A stretch of DNA of 64,000 nucleotides from Coniella vitis (taxonomy: Eukaryota > Ascomycota > Sordariomycetes > Diaporthales > Schizoparmaceae), in NCBI GenBank assembly GCA_011317545.1, contig WUJK01000001.1, positions 372,001 to 436,000 on the forward strand. The letters are read 5' to 3'. Both the position numbers and the translations under genes were made by a program. The notes below the pieces were generated by a model. It saw nothing but the letters and a program-made list of their open reading frames with translations, was not told the origin of the DNA and made no database searches. Numbering within the stretch: the stretch's first letter is position 1; each line of letters opens with the position of its first letter. Shown here in pieces: positions 21,046 to 33,545 of this stretch.

Positions 21046-21140
21046 CTCTTTCGCCGGGAATTGAACCCGGGTCTCGAGCGTTGTTGATGATGATGACTAA
21101 TCATGACAAGCTCGCATACTGACCACTATACTACGAAAGA
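21046..21140 (-). tRNA. tRNA-Asp(GUC) with intron
   Basis: Read on the minus strand: acceptor strand TCTTTCG (21134-21140) pairs with CGAAAGA (21047-21053), and the discriminator is G. The D-arm region GTATAGTGGTCAGTAT is intact. Anticodon stem CGAGC/GCTCG carries the loop TTGTCAC with anticodon GTC. A 23-nt intron sits between positions 37 and 38, the standard place. The T arm CCCGGGTTCAATTCCCGG is perfect. A T5 run follows the 3' end. The D-arm is like that of yeast tRNA-Asp. Confidence 0.93.
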
Positions 21141-23072
21141 CCCATTTGGAACCCGACATTGCGCCGGGGTAGTGTGGAATTAGCTGATTGTTGGGAATGA
21201 TTCTGAATTATAGCTTATATACGCAATTGGTTTTACTCTTTGCTTTGAAGATACTATATGTTGCTGACCTCCACCAAGCACTTTATCAGATACATAGTAT
21301 ATATTCTGACTGATATAACGTCCTCCAGTGCAAGAACGTTTGGCCTATGCGACTTGAGTACACGAACTTGCAATCCTGCGTCCAAAGGCTCGCTACTCTA
21401 GAACATTTGGGCTATTCCTACAGTATCATCAAGCTTTGTTTCCTTGAGACCCGCTTTCCATAGCCCCTAGTCCAACTCTTCAGCGGATTCCTGTATGTTT
21501 ACATAGTACATAGGATACTATGTAGCATATTCTATGAGATATTTCTTACCTAACACACCGCACGAGCGTAATGTCCAAGGGTTCCCCACGGGCACGAGTT
21601 ACCTCTCTCGGACCGCCTGCAAAAAAAACTGATGCGCAGACGTCACCACCAATTCCTTTCCTGCAATATATATCGACAGATAATCACAACGGAAGCCACA
21701 AATTACCTCCATAGCACTATACTACTATCTGCAGTGGTTCCACCACTCAGAATGAAACAGCTCACAACATACGTCACAGACCTCGCGAGGGAAGGGTCCT
21801 CTTCTCGCTCACTTTCACCTGGGATCGTTCAAACCCGCTGTCGATCAATCCATATCGCATTGTCTGTACCGCTTCCAAGGCTGGACGTCCTCTTGTGATG
21901 TCAGTTCCCCTCCAGAACGTCACAAGAGCCCCACGATGTCAGACTGCCAGACAGATCTTCGACGCAGATGCTACTTACTGTACTGTAAACGGCGAACATC
22001 GCTCGGCCCTGGCTGTGGCCCTGGCTCCATCGTTCCAGATCACCACACGACGACAAGCATAATCCGACTCAACCCTAGCAACGGCCTCTTATTATAGCTG
22101 ATTTATTATCATGAGTTTATACGATCAGTAAATCCTTCCCCACCGCCCTCTACTATATGGTAAAAGGTATACATAGTACTTCTACAATACCGTAGGGGTG
22201 GGGTTACTCGATCGCACAGTGTACATGCCCCAGATCAACCAACCCGTGAACATGCAACTTGGCCAACATCGCCGAAACTTCACAAGTTCACTACTCCACA
22301 AACAACGACCTGCACCTTCCAAACCACATATCTCATGGCTTCCTTAGCGAGCTCGAAGGACCGTTTAAGCTGACAACACCCGGTCTGCCCACCAAGGTAA
22401 TCCAAGGCACAAAACAAAACAGAAAGTCAAACAAAGCCCTGTGCCATGGCAGGAACCGATCCCAAAAGCATGTTATCGTCCTCGACACGAGTCGTTGCTG
22501 CTCGCTTCACCCCTAGGCTTGCCGGTGCCTTACTCGTGCACATTAATTCAATACACTCACTTCAAGCCACAGACGTTGCCTATCGAGGTGTACCCGTATC
22601 TGTCTCAGACATTCTGCGGAACATCTCCTTCGTCACGTATGAATTATGGGTTATGTAGCTGTGCTATCAGAGTAGAGTGTCTCTTGCCCTGACGATCCTC
22701 CAAGATTATTTCAGGAAGCAGCCCCGGTTTTTTTTCCTTTTTTTCCTTATTGTTTCCTTGGTTTGATCTATATAATATCATTTACTATAAGAGCTCGCAA
22801 AACACCTTGCATATGTGCCACTGTTTATCGTACTGCTGCGGGTGCGTTGCGAATAGCACATCAAAAGTCAAGTCAGGGGGGAATCGAGATGTCCTGTTGC
22901 CCCCTCGGCCGCAACTCACTCTAGCTATACTACTTTGTATGGCTTTGTCTGTGTCCAGTCGTAGGCGCCAGAGCCGCCGTGGGAACCCAGGGAATGCCAT
23001 AGTATACTTTTTGACCATGGCAGGAAACCGGCGCGGGGATGTCGCGTTTAGCAGAGACTATGTAGTAGACAG

Positions 23073-23170
23073 GCTGACTGACTGACTGACTGACTGGCTG
23101 ACTGGCTGACTGGCTGACTGACTGACTGACTGACTGACTGCCTGCCTGACTGACTGACTGACTGACTGAT
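23073..23170. repeat. (GACT)n-type tetranucleotide repeat
   Basis: About 24 units of CTGA with CTGG/CTGC variants, continuing into CGAACAGA repeats. Confidence 0.95.
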
Positions 23171-26100
23171 CGACTGACGAACAGACGAACAGACGGATAA
23201 TTCGCCTAGTTCGATCGCCGATCGGCTTTTGGCGATTGTATGCATGTCGATAGCACGTATATTGATGCTTCAGGGATCCATTTATGTCAGCCGGTGCTCT
23301 ACTTTGATATCCCACTCTTTTGAACCGGGTACTGCTTCTTCTAGGTCTGTGCCTTGACGATCATGATATAATCCCAAACGGAGCGGCCAATTGACTTTAC
23401 ATGGGTATATATTCCTATCAACAGTCCATTCACACAGACCTTTGCAGCCGGATCAACCATCCAGGAGTGGGTGCGCATGCCTGCTTTGACATTCGATTGA
23501 ATCCCTGAGCAGCTCTCCTCCTCGACGATCCGCTCTGGGATACATGCATACTATAGTATCTCCATCTCGACGAGTAATAGTCCAAGTGCCAAGGCACTTT
23601 GTAGGCACAGCACACCTAATCAAGACGATATCATAGTAGACATTTCTCGAAGAGGGAAAACACCATCCACTAATAAGAACAACAACAACAACACCAACAC
23701 CACCACCACCACCACTACCGCGGTCGCCGATAAGAACTAGCAAAGACGGTCGGCTTCGGCTTGTGTGTATAGTCTTGCCTCTAGTTTCTAGCAAGGCCTT
23801 GGCACGTGTACACAAAAACGAGCCTTTCCTAAGCGGGCATTCCTCGCGAAAGAGCATAGAACAAACAAACGAACAGACGTCTGCCGGGACAACCAATTTG
23901 GCGACAAAACAAAGCCACAAGTCTCTTGTCGAGTTCTAGGCCCAGCCGCCCGCAGAGACACGCCTGTATGAGGGGCAGCAAGAATCCTCAAACCTTCTGC
24001 GCCCTTCTCCCCCTCCTTTGTTCCCGCGAGCTACCATTACTCTTTTCCCTGGCGGCACGGCAGTGGTGGTGGTGGTGGTGGTGATGAACCTGGCTGGTAC
24101 GCTTACGACAATGACCAGCTCCCGCTTCGGTAGCGAACTGACAGGCGGGGAAGTGGACGGCGTCTTGATGCCAACTGCACACACGAGTCACCCACACACC
24201 ACCTTCATCTTGAGACGATGGAGATCATTTGTATCAGCGAAACTATCCATCCCACCGCACCCGCTCATCCGTCGTCCCCTCGCTTTCTTTGTCCTCTCCG
24301 CCAATGTCTCCATCCCAAACCTTATTTCCTGCACCGCGATCTCCATCTTCTCCCATCTTTTCTTGACATCTCCAACTCTTGGACATGCAAGCCAGCCACA
24401 AACGTCATTATCCGCTATATACTCTAGATAACGAACTTGGAAAACCCAAAATTGAAAACCATCCAGAATTGTACAGGGCCAAGCCCACGCACGTATACAT
24501 CCCTGACTATACCAATACCCAAATGAACCTCAACTTGCAAATACATAGTACAGACAGAGCTTCGAAGCTTGCACACCCCCTGTACTACACAAAACAGAAT
24601 TTTGAACCAATAAACAAGAAGACCCTTGGCTATATAGAAGGCCTGTTAAGACTCATGCTCCAATCCCCAGCCATCTATCTATACTAATACTTATACAGTA
24701 TGCTATGTACCTATGTGCAACACTTCGTGTACATAGTAGATAGTTGACATGTGCCAAGCTACTTTCAACGAACTTGACCCAAAAAATGTCTACTGTCACT
24801 ATCCGTCTCTCCCCTTCTTTCCACCTACTATACCATGGTAGTAAAGTAGTAACCCCTGCGGTTGTTGCTCAGCTTCTAGGCTACTATGTAGCCGTCCGTC
24901 TGTACTTATGTATATGCGTCCATCCCATCCATCCATCCATCAACCAGCATAACTAGTGCAACAAACTCAACTATCGTTCTGCCAAGGTTGCAATTACTAC
25001 CCAAACTCTGCAGTACAGCGTACCATCCTGCAGCAGTCAGGTACAGATATACTAGACGTGAACCTATTCTCTGTCTTTCTTAAGTATTCGGTTATGAATA
25101 GGGATGCTTCTCAAATGGGCCACTTGATTTAACATTGTCTGATGTTGCATGGATACAACAAGTCCAAGAGAAAGTTCTACTCAAGCATACAATGTCAAAT
25201 TCAACTCCGCTTACTCTCATGTTATTCAGTAAAACATCCATTCGTTGATTCCTTTTTTCTTTTTCAAGCATGTAAGTAGGTATAGCTCCAGATCCGTAAA
25301 CGCGTTCGCGGGGCTCTAGAAAAACAAATAAAACAACGCATTTTTAAGTCTCCCCTTTAGAACTCACCGTCGGGTTCACAAGCCGAAGTATATTATTGTG
25401 CTTGTAGCCTGTGGGCTAGTTTGGACAAAGCAAAGCTTCGATATTTGATATAATAGCTCAGTCCATGTCAGTCTAGACACCGAATTCTAGTCCAAGACGG
25501 TCCAAGAACGGTTCACACTTCGAGAGGTGAAGAAAGAACTCTCTCTCTCTCTTAAACATAGTACACAATTGATTATCTAATAATGCCGCCTTTGGGCTAC
25601 TTTATCTTAACCCTTGGCAACTTCCCCAACCCCCCCCCCCCTATTGCCAATATTATGGGATTCACAGCAGCAAACAAAAAAAAAGCAAAGCAAAGCATAC
25701 TTGACTGTCTTGGAGTGAAATAAATTAGAATAACTCGAACTGGCAAGTCCCTTTTTTTTTATAAGGAAAAAAAGACAAAAAACCCACCTTCTCGTACATC
25801 CTCAATCATTACCTAGTAGATTAAATACCCACGCTGCTACTGAAATTGTGTTGTGTCGTAGTGTCTCGTTGAACTATTGCTGTCCTGCGCCTCCCCCCTT
25901 GCTCTTCTCCTCCTTCACTTGGCGCGCCTGTTGCTTGCCTTGACAATGTACACGTATGGGATGAAACGGAGGGGAGGGCGAGGGGGGAAGGGATATCCGC
26001 GGACATAGTCCACTGGGATAACAAAAAAGATGAATCAATTAATCAATCAAGCTCTCTGAAACCAGACGGAAACGGAGGGGACAAATCAAAACCAAAAAAA

Positions 26101-26193
26101 AAGAAGAAGCATAGGGGTCCAGATGCACTAGTCAACTAGCTGTTTAGTCTATTCCCGTCCCATCCACACGTAGGACCCTCAATTCACTTACTT

Positions 26194-26219
26194 GGATGGA
26201 TGGATGGATGGATGGATGG
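26194..26219. repeat. (GGAT)6 repeat
   Basis: Perfect GGAT units in non-coding DNA. A related CATC run occurs near 24925-24940. Confidence 0.95.
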
Positions 26220-29200
26220 CCCTGCTTTGGGAACCGTTTTGGAAGGAGGCAAAGATCAAGAGAAGATGTGGGGGCTCGAGCTGGTTGAACCTCGTCTTCC
26301 TGCCGTGTCTCCTTGGGCTTGGCCCCCCCCCCCTTTTTTGTATGATTCTTGATGAACTCCTCCTTCATCGCCTTCTCTTTTTTGATTTTTTGTCCCAAAA
26401 CAACCCCGCCCCCGCCCCGCCAGTTTGGCTAGTGCATATTCAAGAGTTCACGGATGCTTGGGGTTCTGAAGGGCGGTGGAGAGGCGAGGGATCCCCTCTG
26501 TTCCACGATACTCAATCAACGTAGATGCAGATAAAGAACGGGGAGCAAAAATTGTCTCACACAACTAAATGTTAGTCACTCACCCACTCACCCACTCACT
26601 ACCATTTCCTGACTGCCCAACAAGAGTGAGTGAGTGATGAGCAAAAGCACAACACCACATCTCATCCCAAGAAGGCAAAACAGCGATGGGTCTGTACGGA
26701 GCTGCCTTGACATTGCATGGCATGGCTTGGCATGTCAATGCATGAAGCGGTCCGGTCGCGTCGGCAATGCTGGATTGCTTGTTGAAACCGGCCGAGTACA
26801 TAGTAAGTGCTTCGCTGTTACCGTGGGTCTCCCTTCCTCTTCTTGCCCCGGTCCCTGGGCTCACAGATCCCATACACATTCCAAGTAAATGCCTGTCTGT
26901 CGTGCATTGCATATCCTCACCGCGCTCGGTGGCGGCTCCGGCTCCGGGCCCAACCAGCGAGCGAGCGAGTCGGGCTTGGACCCTGAGAAAGGCAAGTCAA
27001 GTCAAGTCGAACATGAGTTTGCTGCTGGGGGAGGCATGGGACCGGACATGACCTGACCTGAACAATGCAAGATAAGAATATAAAGCAAAGATACTACGAT
27101 AAAACTCGAAGGGGGGGGGGGGGGACGCGGGGCTCCAGTCATTGATCGACATAGTATGTAACGCTACATAGTATACTAAGTACATAGCATGCACAGAGCA
27201 GTCGTTAACTTGTCGCAGATTTTCGCCCGTTGCGGGCGCTGTGCTTCGGTCGTTCGTCTGCTCAATCGGCCGAGAGAGACAGTACACTGACCGACTGACA
27301 AGCGAAAAGAGGTCCAAGGTGAAGATCGCCCGAAATCAGCTCACCGATGCCTATAATAGGGCAATATCTCCTAGATCATGTGCAGAGAAAGTACTTGTGC
27401 AATGGGCGTTTGCGTCTCAGGTCGAGCGTCTCGCGACCCCACACTCCTAATGGTACTGTACTCTGTGTGTATTTCATTAACATGGTAGACCGCAACAATT
27501 CTGGGGGGAGGGGCGGCGGCACGACTTGAGCTATGCATCAACTGATGAGACGTCTGTCCTTCTTGTTCATATGCACAGTAGCTGCCCATTGCGCCGCTTT
27601 TTAGTTCGTGATTACCCTTTCAAAGCCAATATCAACATGGAGCTCTCTCTGATCCCACAGGGTATGTACGAGTAGAGGGGAGGGACGCGAGCGAGGGAGC
27701 GCGGAAATGCGAAGCATGGATCATTCCTTCATCAAACAGCCGGAATATCCAACTGTGCTGTGTGGGCGCTCTTGGGGGAATTTCTTAAATCCCCCTTTCT
27801 CGCTCTGCTTTGATGATTCAGACACGTCTAGTCTTTGTCATGCACGAAACAATACATAGTGAAGCCTAGCGTGACTGCGTAGCCTCTTTGGGCTCCAACC
27901 TTTGTTCAGCAGACAGCACACTAGCATGTAGGGCGGCTTCTTATTACGTACCAGCTCGGAGCAGGCGCCCAAGTCAGTTGGGGCCACCGTTGAGAGTTTC
28001 TCTGGCACACGTCCATGACTGTGGTAGCGGGTAGGGTCAAGCCTCCGGGAACAAGCCGAAAGAAGGCGGCGGCGGGCTCGCGGGCTGGACGGCAGCCCAC
28101 TCGCGAGCCGAGGCCACGTTTTTCCTGAAAATTAGGGGTCCGTTGTTGGAACAGACAATCTTGGCCTGACACTTTTAAAGCTGGGCTGGCTTCCTTCTTG
28201 TTTACAGTACGTACTTTGCAGCGGCCGGGCCCCTCCCCCCCAGCCGGCCAGCATCGCTCCAGTATTTGGTGTGACAAAAGGTCCCAAGTGTGTCAAAGTG
28301 GACTTCCCCATAGATTTGTTCGGTGGATAATAAATGACTGTTATGGGGTCGGGTGTTGCAGGACTTAAAAAAAAAAAAGAAAAGCAGCAACAGCGGCAAG
28401 GACAAGCTAGTCCACCGAGCATCTCTTGACTTTTGACAGCTGACTGTTGGGATGTCGCACTGTCTATGGGTTTTTTTTATTTGCATGCCACCATCGGGAC
28501 CCATACAGTGTTGCTTTCGTGAAGCCGTGCTTCGTGGGCTCCGACCCAGGGAAACGGGTATGTGCCAGCCAATTGCCGTGTCTGCATGCTTGGCTGCTTG
28601 GAGGGCCATCTTCGTACGATGATATGCATAGTTGGCAGTAGTTGCGGCATATACATAGTAGTACCATGTACGCAGGCAGTCAGACCAGACACAGGAAGCT
28701 GGCTGGTGGTTGATCAGAGACGTCACCGTGCTCGTCCTTGAACTTGGGGGAATGCCTTCATCTTGTTCGCGCGCCCGTGCTTCCGACCATGACCTGACTC
28801 TCCAGGCTGTCCGGCCTTTATCCAAGTTCGCGACACGTGTGCGATCCGTCCAAAATGGCGCGCATGCTCGACCCTGGACCTAGATGGTGGCGAGTAGCGT
28901 GTCGCATGGATTTTTGGAATGCTCACTCACACCTTTTTCTCCCGGGTGCCCGTGCGAAAAGACGGGGTCTTGACCCTGTCGGCGCGCTGGCGCCCAAAAT
29001 TGCAGAGGAAGAATGGAGATGAGAACCAGGAAGGGCGGGCTCACAGCGCGGCCCCCGCCTCGATTCCTCGATTCGACAAAAGAGACGCAAACCACCCCAC
29101 CCCAGTTATGCCAGAACGCAGCGCAACAGAGGACGGTGAAAAGGGTGCGTTGACTGGATCATGGTGCAAATACTATGCGTCTTGACCTGTACGCAGGCGG

Positions 29201-32200
29201 ACAAGAAGAAGCCAAGAGAACTAAATAAGGGTCTATCTTAGCTTGTTGGGTACCATGTAGACGGTTGCTTGGATGCTCGACAAGAAGGAGGTGCGGAATT
29301 CTGGTCCCTTGCCTAGGATGGATTGGTTGGCAGGTTGGGTGGCAGGGTGTGGTTGGTGATGGGCAGTGACACCCCCAGCAGGGCTAGGCTAAGCTACGCT
29401 AGTCTGCTTTTGTCTGCCTACTTGGGTACATAAGTACTTTGCAGCCACATGAGCCAAGCACACGCGGCCCTCGGTTGTGGCTAAAGCCCGAATGGCTGTG
29501 TGGCTCAGGCTTCCGACGGGTCGACTTTCCGTCGCCTCTTCCATAGTTACCTACGGCTGCTACGCCATATAACCAACCGCTGCCGAGAACAGAGGACGAG
29601 CCACTTTGGGCATGCCCTAGTGCTTTCTAGAAGAGCATGCCCAGCCAATGAGAATGGCAGTTTGCACTATGACAAAAGCTCCTAGACATTAGCGGAATCA
29701 CTCTAACTCGATGCAGATTGACTCCAAAGAGGCAAGATGCAGCAGGTCAAAGGCGAAAGCCACCCGCGCGAAAGTCGGTTTCTTTCGGCACCGCGGGCTC
29801 TTGACAATGCTCACTAGCGACAACCCGAGAGATTGCAACTGGAGACGAGAGGAGCAGGGGAGCAAGTAACGCCTCGTTACAATGGGCTCGGCAAGTCAGA
29901 AAGAGGAGCTATGGATGTGGACAGGACTACCATTATTATGTACTCTGTATAACCGACAGTATACCATGTAAGTGGTTCCTTATTGGTGTGTCTGGGTGTT
30001 TGTCTCTCGTACTAAATACATACGTGCGTGCGTGTCGCAGATGAAGTACTGTGTACAGCACAAGCCGTCAGCACTCAATTCACCGTGACACACTCGTCAC
30101 GATAGCGCGGCACGTGAGAAGCATTGATCCCAATATACGGTAGGAGAGCGCGGCAAAGCTACTATGTAGGTACTGCATACTATGCATAGTACGGCGGATC
30201 TGCCATTGTCCAACGCAGTCGACATTACAGTATGCGTACCAGGTGTCGATCTCCTGTACTAGAGCTTCATCTCGACCAATGTGTGGTCGAGACAGCCATT
30301 CGTAATCATCCACTCTGCGACCCTAGCCAAAGATGGAGGTGTACAATGCATACGATATGGGTCGACTGGCAGATGGGTGATCTCGGTCCTGACATACTAC
30401 TCACATATGCACAGGGAGTGGTTCTGTTGCAGATCCGCCCTGGACCTGCAACTAGCACGGGGCAAGCGGTGCCAGGAGTATTGCGTCGTTTTGAATCCAT
30501 CAGTCGTCGTCGTCGTCGTCTTCGTCGTCCTTGTCCAGACCACCACAAAAATGTCACGACACCGTTGCGCGCCTTGGTGGGGCAGACTAAGTAAAGTGGC
30601 AACTCTGCCCCGATCCCCCAAGTGGTAGGATGTGGGATTGAATTCATCTGGAGAGACCGATCTGGATGTCGTGCTTAATGCAGATTCAGGGAGTCGGTTT
30701 TGCTGCACGCGCCAAGGAGGTCTGGGTCCGCCAATACACTGCAAATTCTCGCTCAGATGTTTTGCATACTGTCCAGTGTCTACTGACCGTGTCAAGTGGG
30801 ATCCACGATGCTGGCCCAGAGACAAACAGACAAGAAAAAAGGACAACTGTGGCAATACTATAGGCTGACGAGCGCAGCCCTGGAGGAGCCAGGCTGGCGA
30901 AGCAGGGACAGCCTAGATAGACGATGGAATCGGCCACAAATAGAAAGAGCACGAGATGGGCGGTCATATCCGGACGAGCGAACCAGGGCGGCAGTGAGAG
31001 GGACGGAATGCCTGAATCACCATACATCTTGTCGTCCAGTTTGTCTTTGTGCCCGTTGCGTGTAGTCCACGAGGGGTTTTGTTGCTGTGGTCTTGGCTGC
31101 TGGCTGTGTGCGGTTAACGAAGTCAAAACCTCCGCGGAAACCGACCAAAATTGACACAGTTTGCCAGTGTGCCAGTGCCAGTGCCGGTGTCAGTGTCAGT
31201 GCCGAATGAACCAGACCTCTGAGGCCGAAAGCGTTTCCCCCTAGACCTGACGGGCGCCATGCTAAAGCTGTCCCGACCCGGGCATCAGGGCTGTAAACAC
31301 CGGGCATTCCCTCCGACCGCATCATACCCTTTGCCGTTTCCGTGAAGGCCTAGCACGGGCGGTGGCCTGGCACGGCGTCATATCTCGTCGAGGGTTCCCA
31401 ATACCGGAGGAAAGCTGGCAGAAGTGGCAGAGAGAAAGCAGAGAGGGCTGGCCTGGAGCATCACTGTAAGTGATTAACACCATAGACGTCACGGTTCCAT
31501 ACAGAGTACTGTGTAACGGCGTTTTGCTTGCCCATGCGGTTGGCTGCTGTGTGTGTCAAAACTTTGTGAACTGTGTGCATTACTCGCAAGGAAGCTTTTC
31601 CCAACTGGTCGACCCCAAACCTTGGGGCGCTGCAGCGGTAGCCTTACCTTGAGCCAAGCCTTGGGGGCCAGGTACATGATAAGTACTGTGTACTATCATA
31701 GTAGTCTCTTCTGCTGCGTGTGCAGCGTGCATAGTACTATGTACAGTGAACCAACAAGCCCTACATAGTATAAGATTCAGGCCAAGGCCAGTTACTGTGC
31801 TACGTACGTACACGACTTGCACGACTATAGCACAGTAAGGCTTGTACATAGTACAGTGCGCCGATCCTCTCGCGTTCCGCTCCGCAGCCAGTGCTTGGGT
31901 ACCCAGATATAGAGTACCTAGGTACTTCCTACTTCGGTACTTGCATCCACTTGGCACTCAGCGTCTCCACCCGCCGCCAAACCCACCAGCTCACCTCAAC
32001 TCACCTCTGGGGCTCTATCAAACCCTCACCACCACTCCCGTCACTCTCTCCTTGGGGCAGGAGGCGAACAGACTGCCGCATCGTAACTTGAAGTGTATTG
32101 CTGCTATGTGGTGCACTGCACTGTACTCCGGTACCTCTAGCCACTGCCACAGCACTCCCAGCTGCCGGGAACCTTCGAGTCATCTGCTCCGTCATTTTTC

Positions 32201-32329
32201 TGGGATTCCTTACCAAGAACACGCACAGCTTTCCGAGAAAGACTGACGGACTAGTCTTGGTGCTGGTGCTGGTTCGAGGGATCATCGCCGCAGCGTTGCG
32301 TCTGCGTTGTGTTTCTGTTTGTGTTTGTT

Positions 32330-32380
32330 GTGCTGTGCTCTGCTGTGCTCTGCTGTGCTCTGCTGTGCTGTGCTGTGCCC
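32330..32380. repeat. CTCTGCTGTG decamer-type tandem repeat
   Basis: About four units of TGCTGTGCTC degrading into TGCTG repeats, upstream of sfp1. Confidence 0.85.
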
Positions 32381-33545
32381 TCTGCCAGTCTGCGTACATG
32401 GCGGTTTTTACAGTGTCGTTGCTTATCCGGAATGGGCAACTCCTGCCCCCTTTCAGCACTCCCTACAGAAAGAAAACAAGCAACCGTCGAGGCAGAAGAA
32501 GCTGTGCATCTTGCACAAGTAACCTTGACGGGATCGACCTTGATATGATACTCCTCCTTCCCTTGCGCTTACATAGTACAGATTTGCTTAGTGTCGAGTA
32601 CTTAGCTGCGTGCCCACTCGCTCCTGCCCTCAACAAACCGTTCTTTCCCTTTCTCTAAAGACCCCTCCCTCCTCGAGCTTCACCACCTGGCACCCACTAG
32701 GTACCAGATCTGGCTCGTCGACCCTGCCTTTTTAGTAGATTGTTTCCGCTGCCTTCTTCTCATCTTGCCTAGAGTCTCCCAAGGTGGCAAAACACCACGA
32801 CCACAAGAACATTAGAATCCAGACTCTTGTTACACCCACCACCGTTTTCGCCTTCTCCCCCTCTCTACTTGCGAGCGCGCACACACACATACACGTCCAC
32901 GGTGCAGCTGCATGTTTCATCTCAGGCCGTATCTTTGGACATATTCATTGCCTTGACACTATCTCGTTGGGTGCTCGTGCTCGTGCTCGTGCCCGCGCTC
33001 GTGCGTCGTCGCTGTCTGCCGTGGAAAAGCCACCGCCGTCCTTTTCGACATTCTTGATATTCTCGTTATCCCCAACCCCATCGTCGACTTCTTCGTCCTC
33101 CCTTTCGTCCTTTTCTGTGTTGCCCATCTGGTTCGAGACACAGCTGCCAACCGTGGCGCACATCCCGTCACGATCCGTCACGTCACACTGAATTCCAGGC
33201 TAGACGCCAAACAGGAAGCGGAAAGATACCTGGAACGGCTAGTCTGTCAAGAGTGTCAGCCCGAGCTGGTCTAGTCGCGCCTCTCGATGACACATCGACA
33301 CTGGCCCCCTTCGTAACACGCACTCTAGACGCGAGGGGACACCGTTGACTGATTCGGTAATATTTCTTTTATTATTAAACAGCATACCTTTGCTGTCTTG
33401 GGTCCATTCCATTTCCGCAACCCGTGTTCCCGCCGCCGCCGCCGCCGCCGCTCCTTTCCCTCCGTCTTCGAACATCGCCATCGTCAACAAGAGTCTGTGC
33501 GCACAGGTCTGTTTGGCTGCGCGTCTCTTGCCCATCTCCGACGAC

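Larger units (their letters stand above)
21141..33545. other. 12.4-kb region without recognised gene
   Basis: No reading frame here shows a known domain, and none could be chained into a credible multi-exon gene. Frames stay short on both strands. The region holds 15 of the 21 exact TACATAGTA/TACTATGTA motifs of the window, several simple repeats and many long poly-C/poly-G runs. The last kilobase or so (about 32.5-33.5 kb) is pyrimidine-rich and is probably the promoter and long 5' UTR of sfp1. Non-coding RNA genes or lineage-specific short genes cannot be excluded from sequence alone. Confidence 0.5.

Noticed and set aside
23073..23170. Possible CRISPR-like array (regular short repeats)
   Set aside because: The units are 4 bp with no unique spacers, and the genome is fungal. 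It is a microsatellite.
23048..23315. Minus-strand frames coding a QSVSQSVS repeat
   Set aside because: This is simply the GACT microsatellite read in frame. No other coding evidence.
32098..32658. 186-codon frame upstream of sfp1
   Set aside because: It is made largely of the CTCTGCTGTG repeat and a Cys/Leu-rich string. No motif, and it probably belongs to promoter or leader DNA.
33345..33545. Upstream in-frame extension of Sfp1 (67 codons)
   Set aside because: The frame is open but has no ATG. Initiation at TTG would be needed, so the ATG at 33546 was kept.
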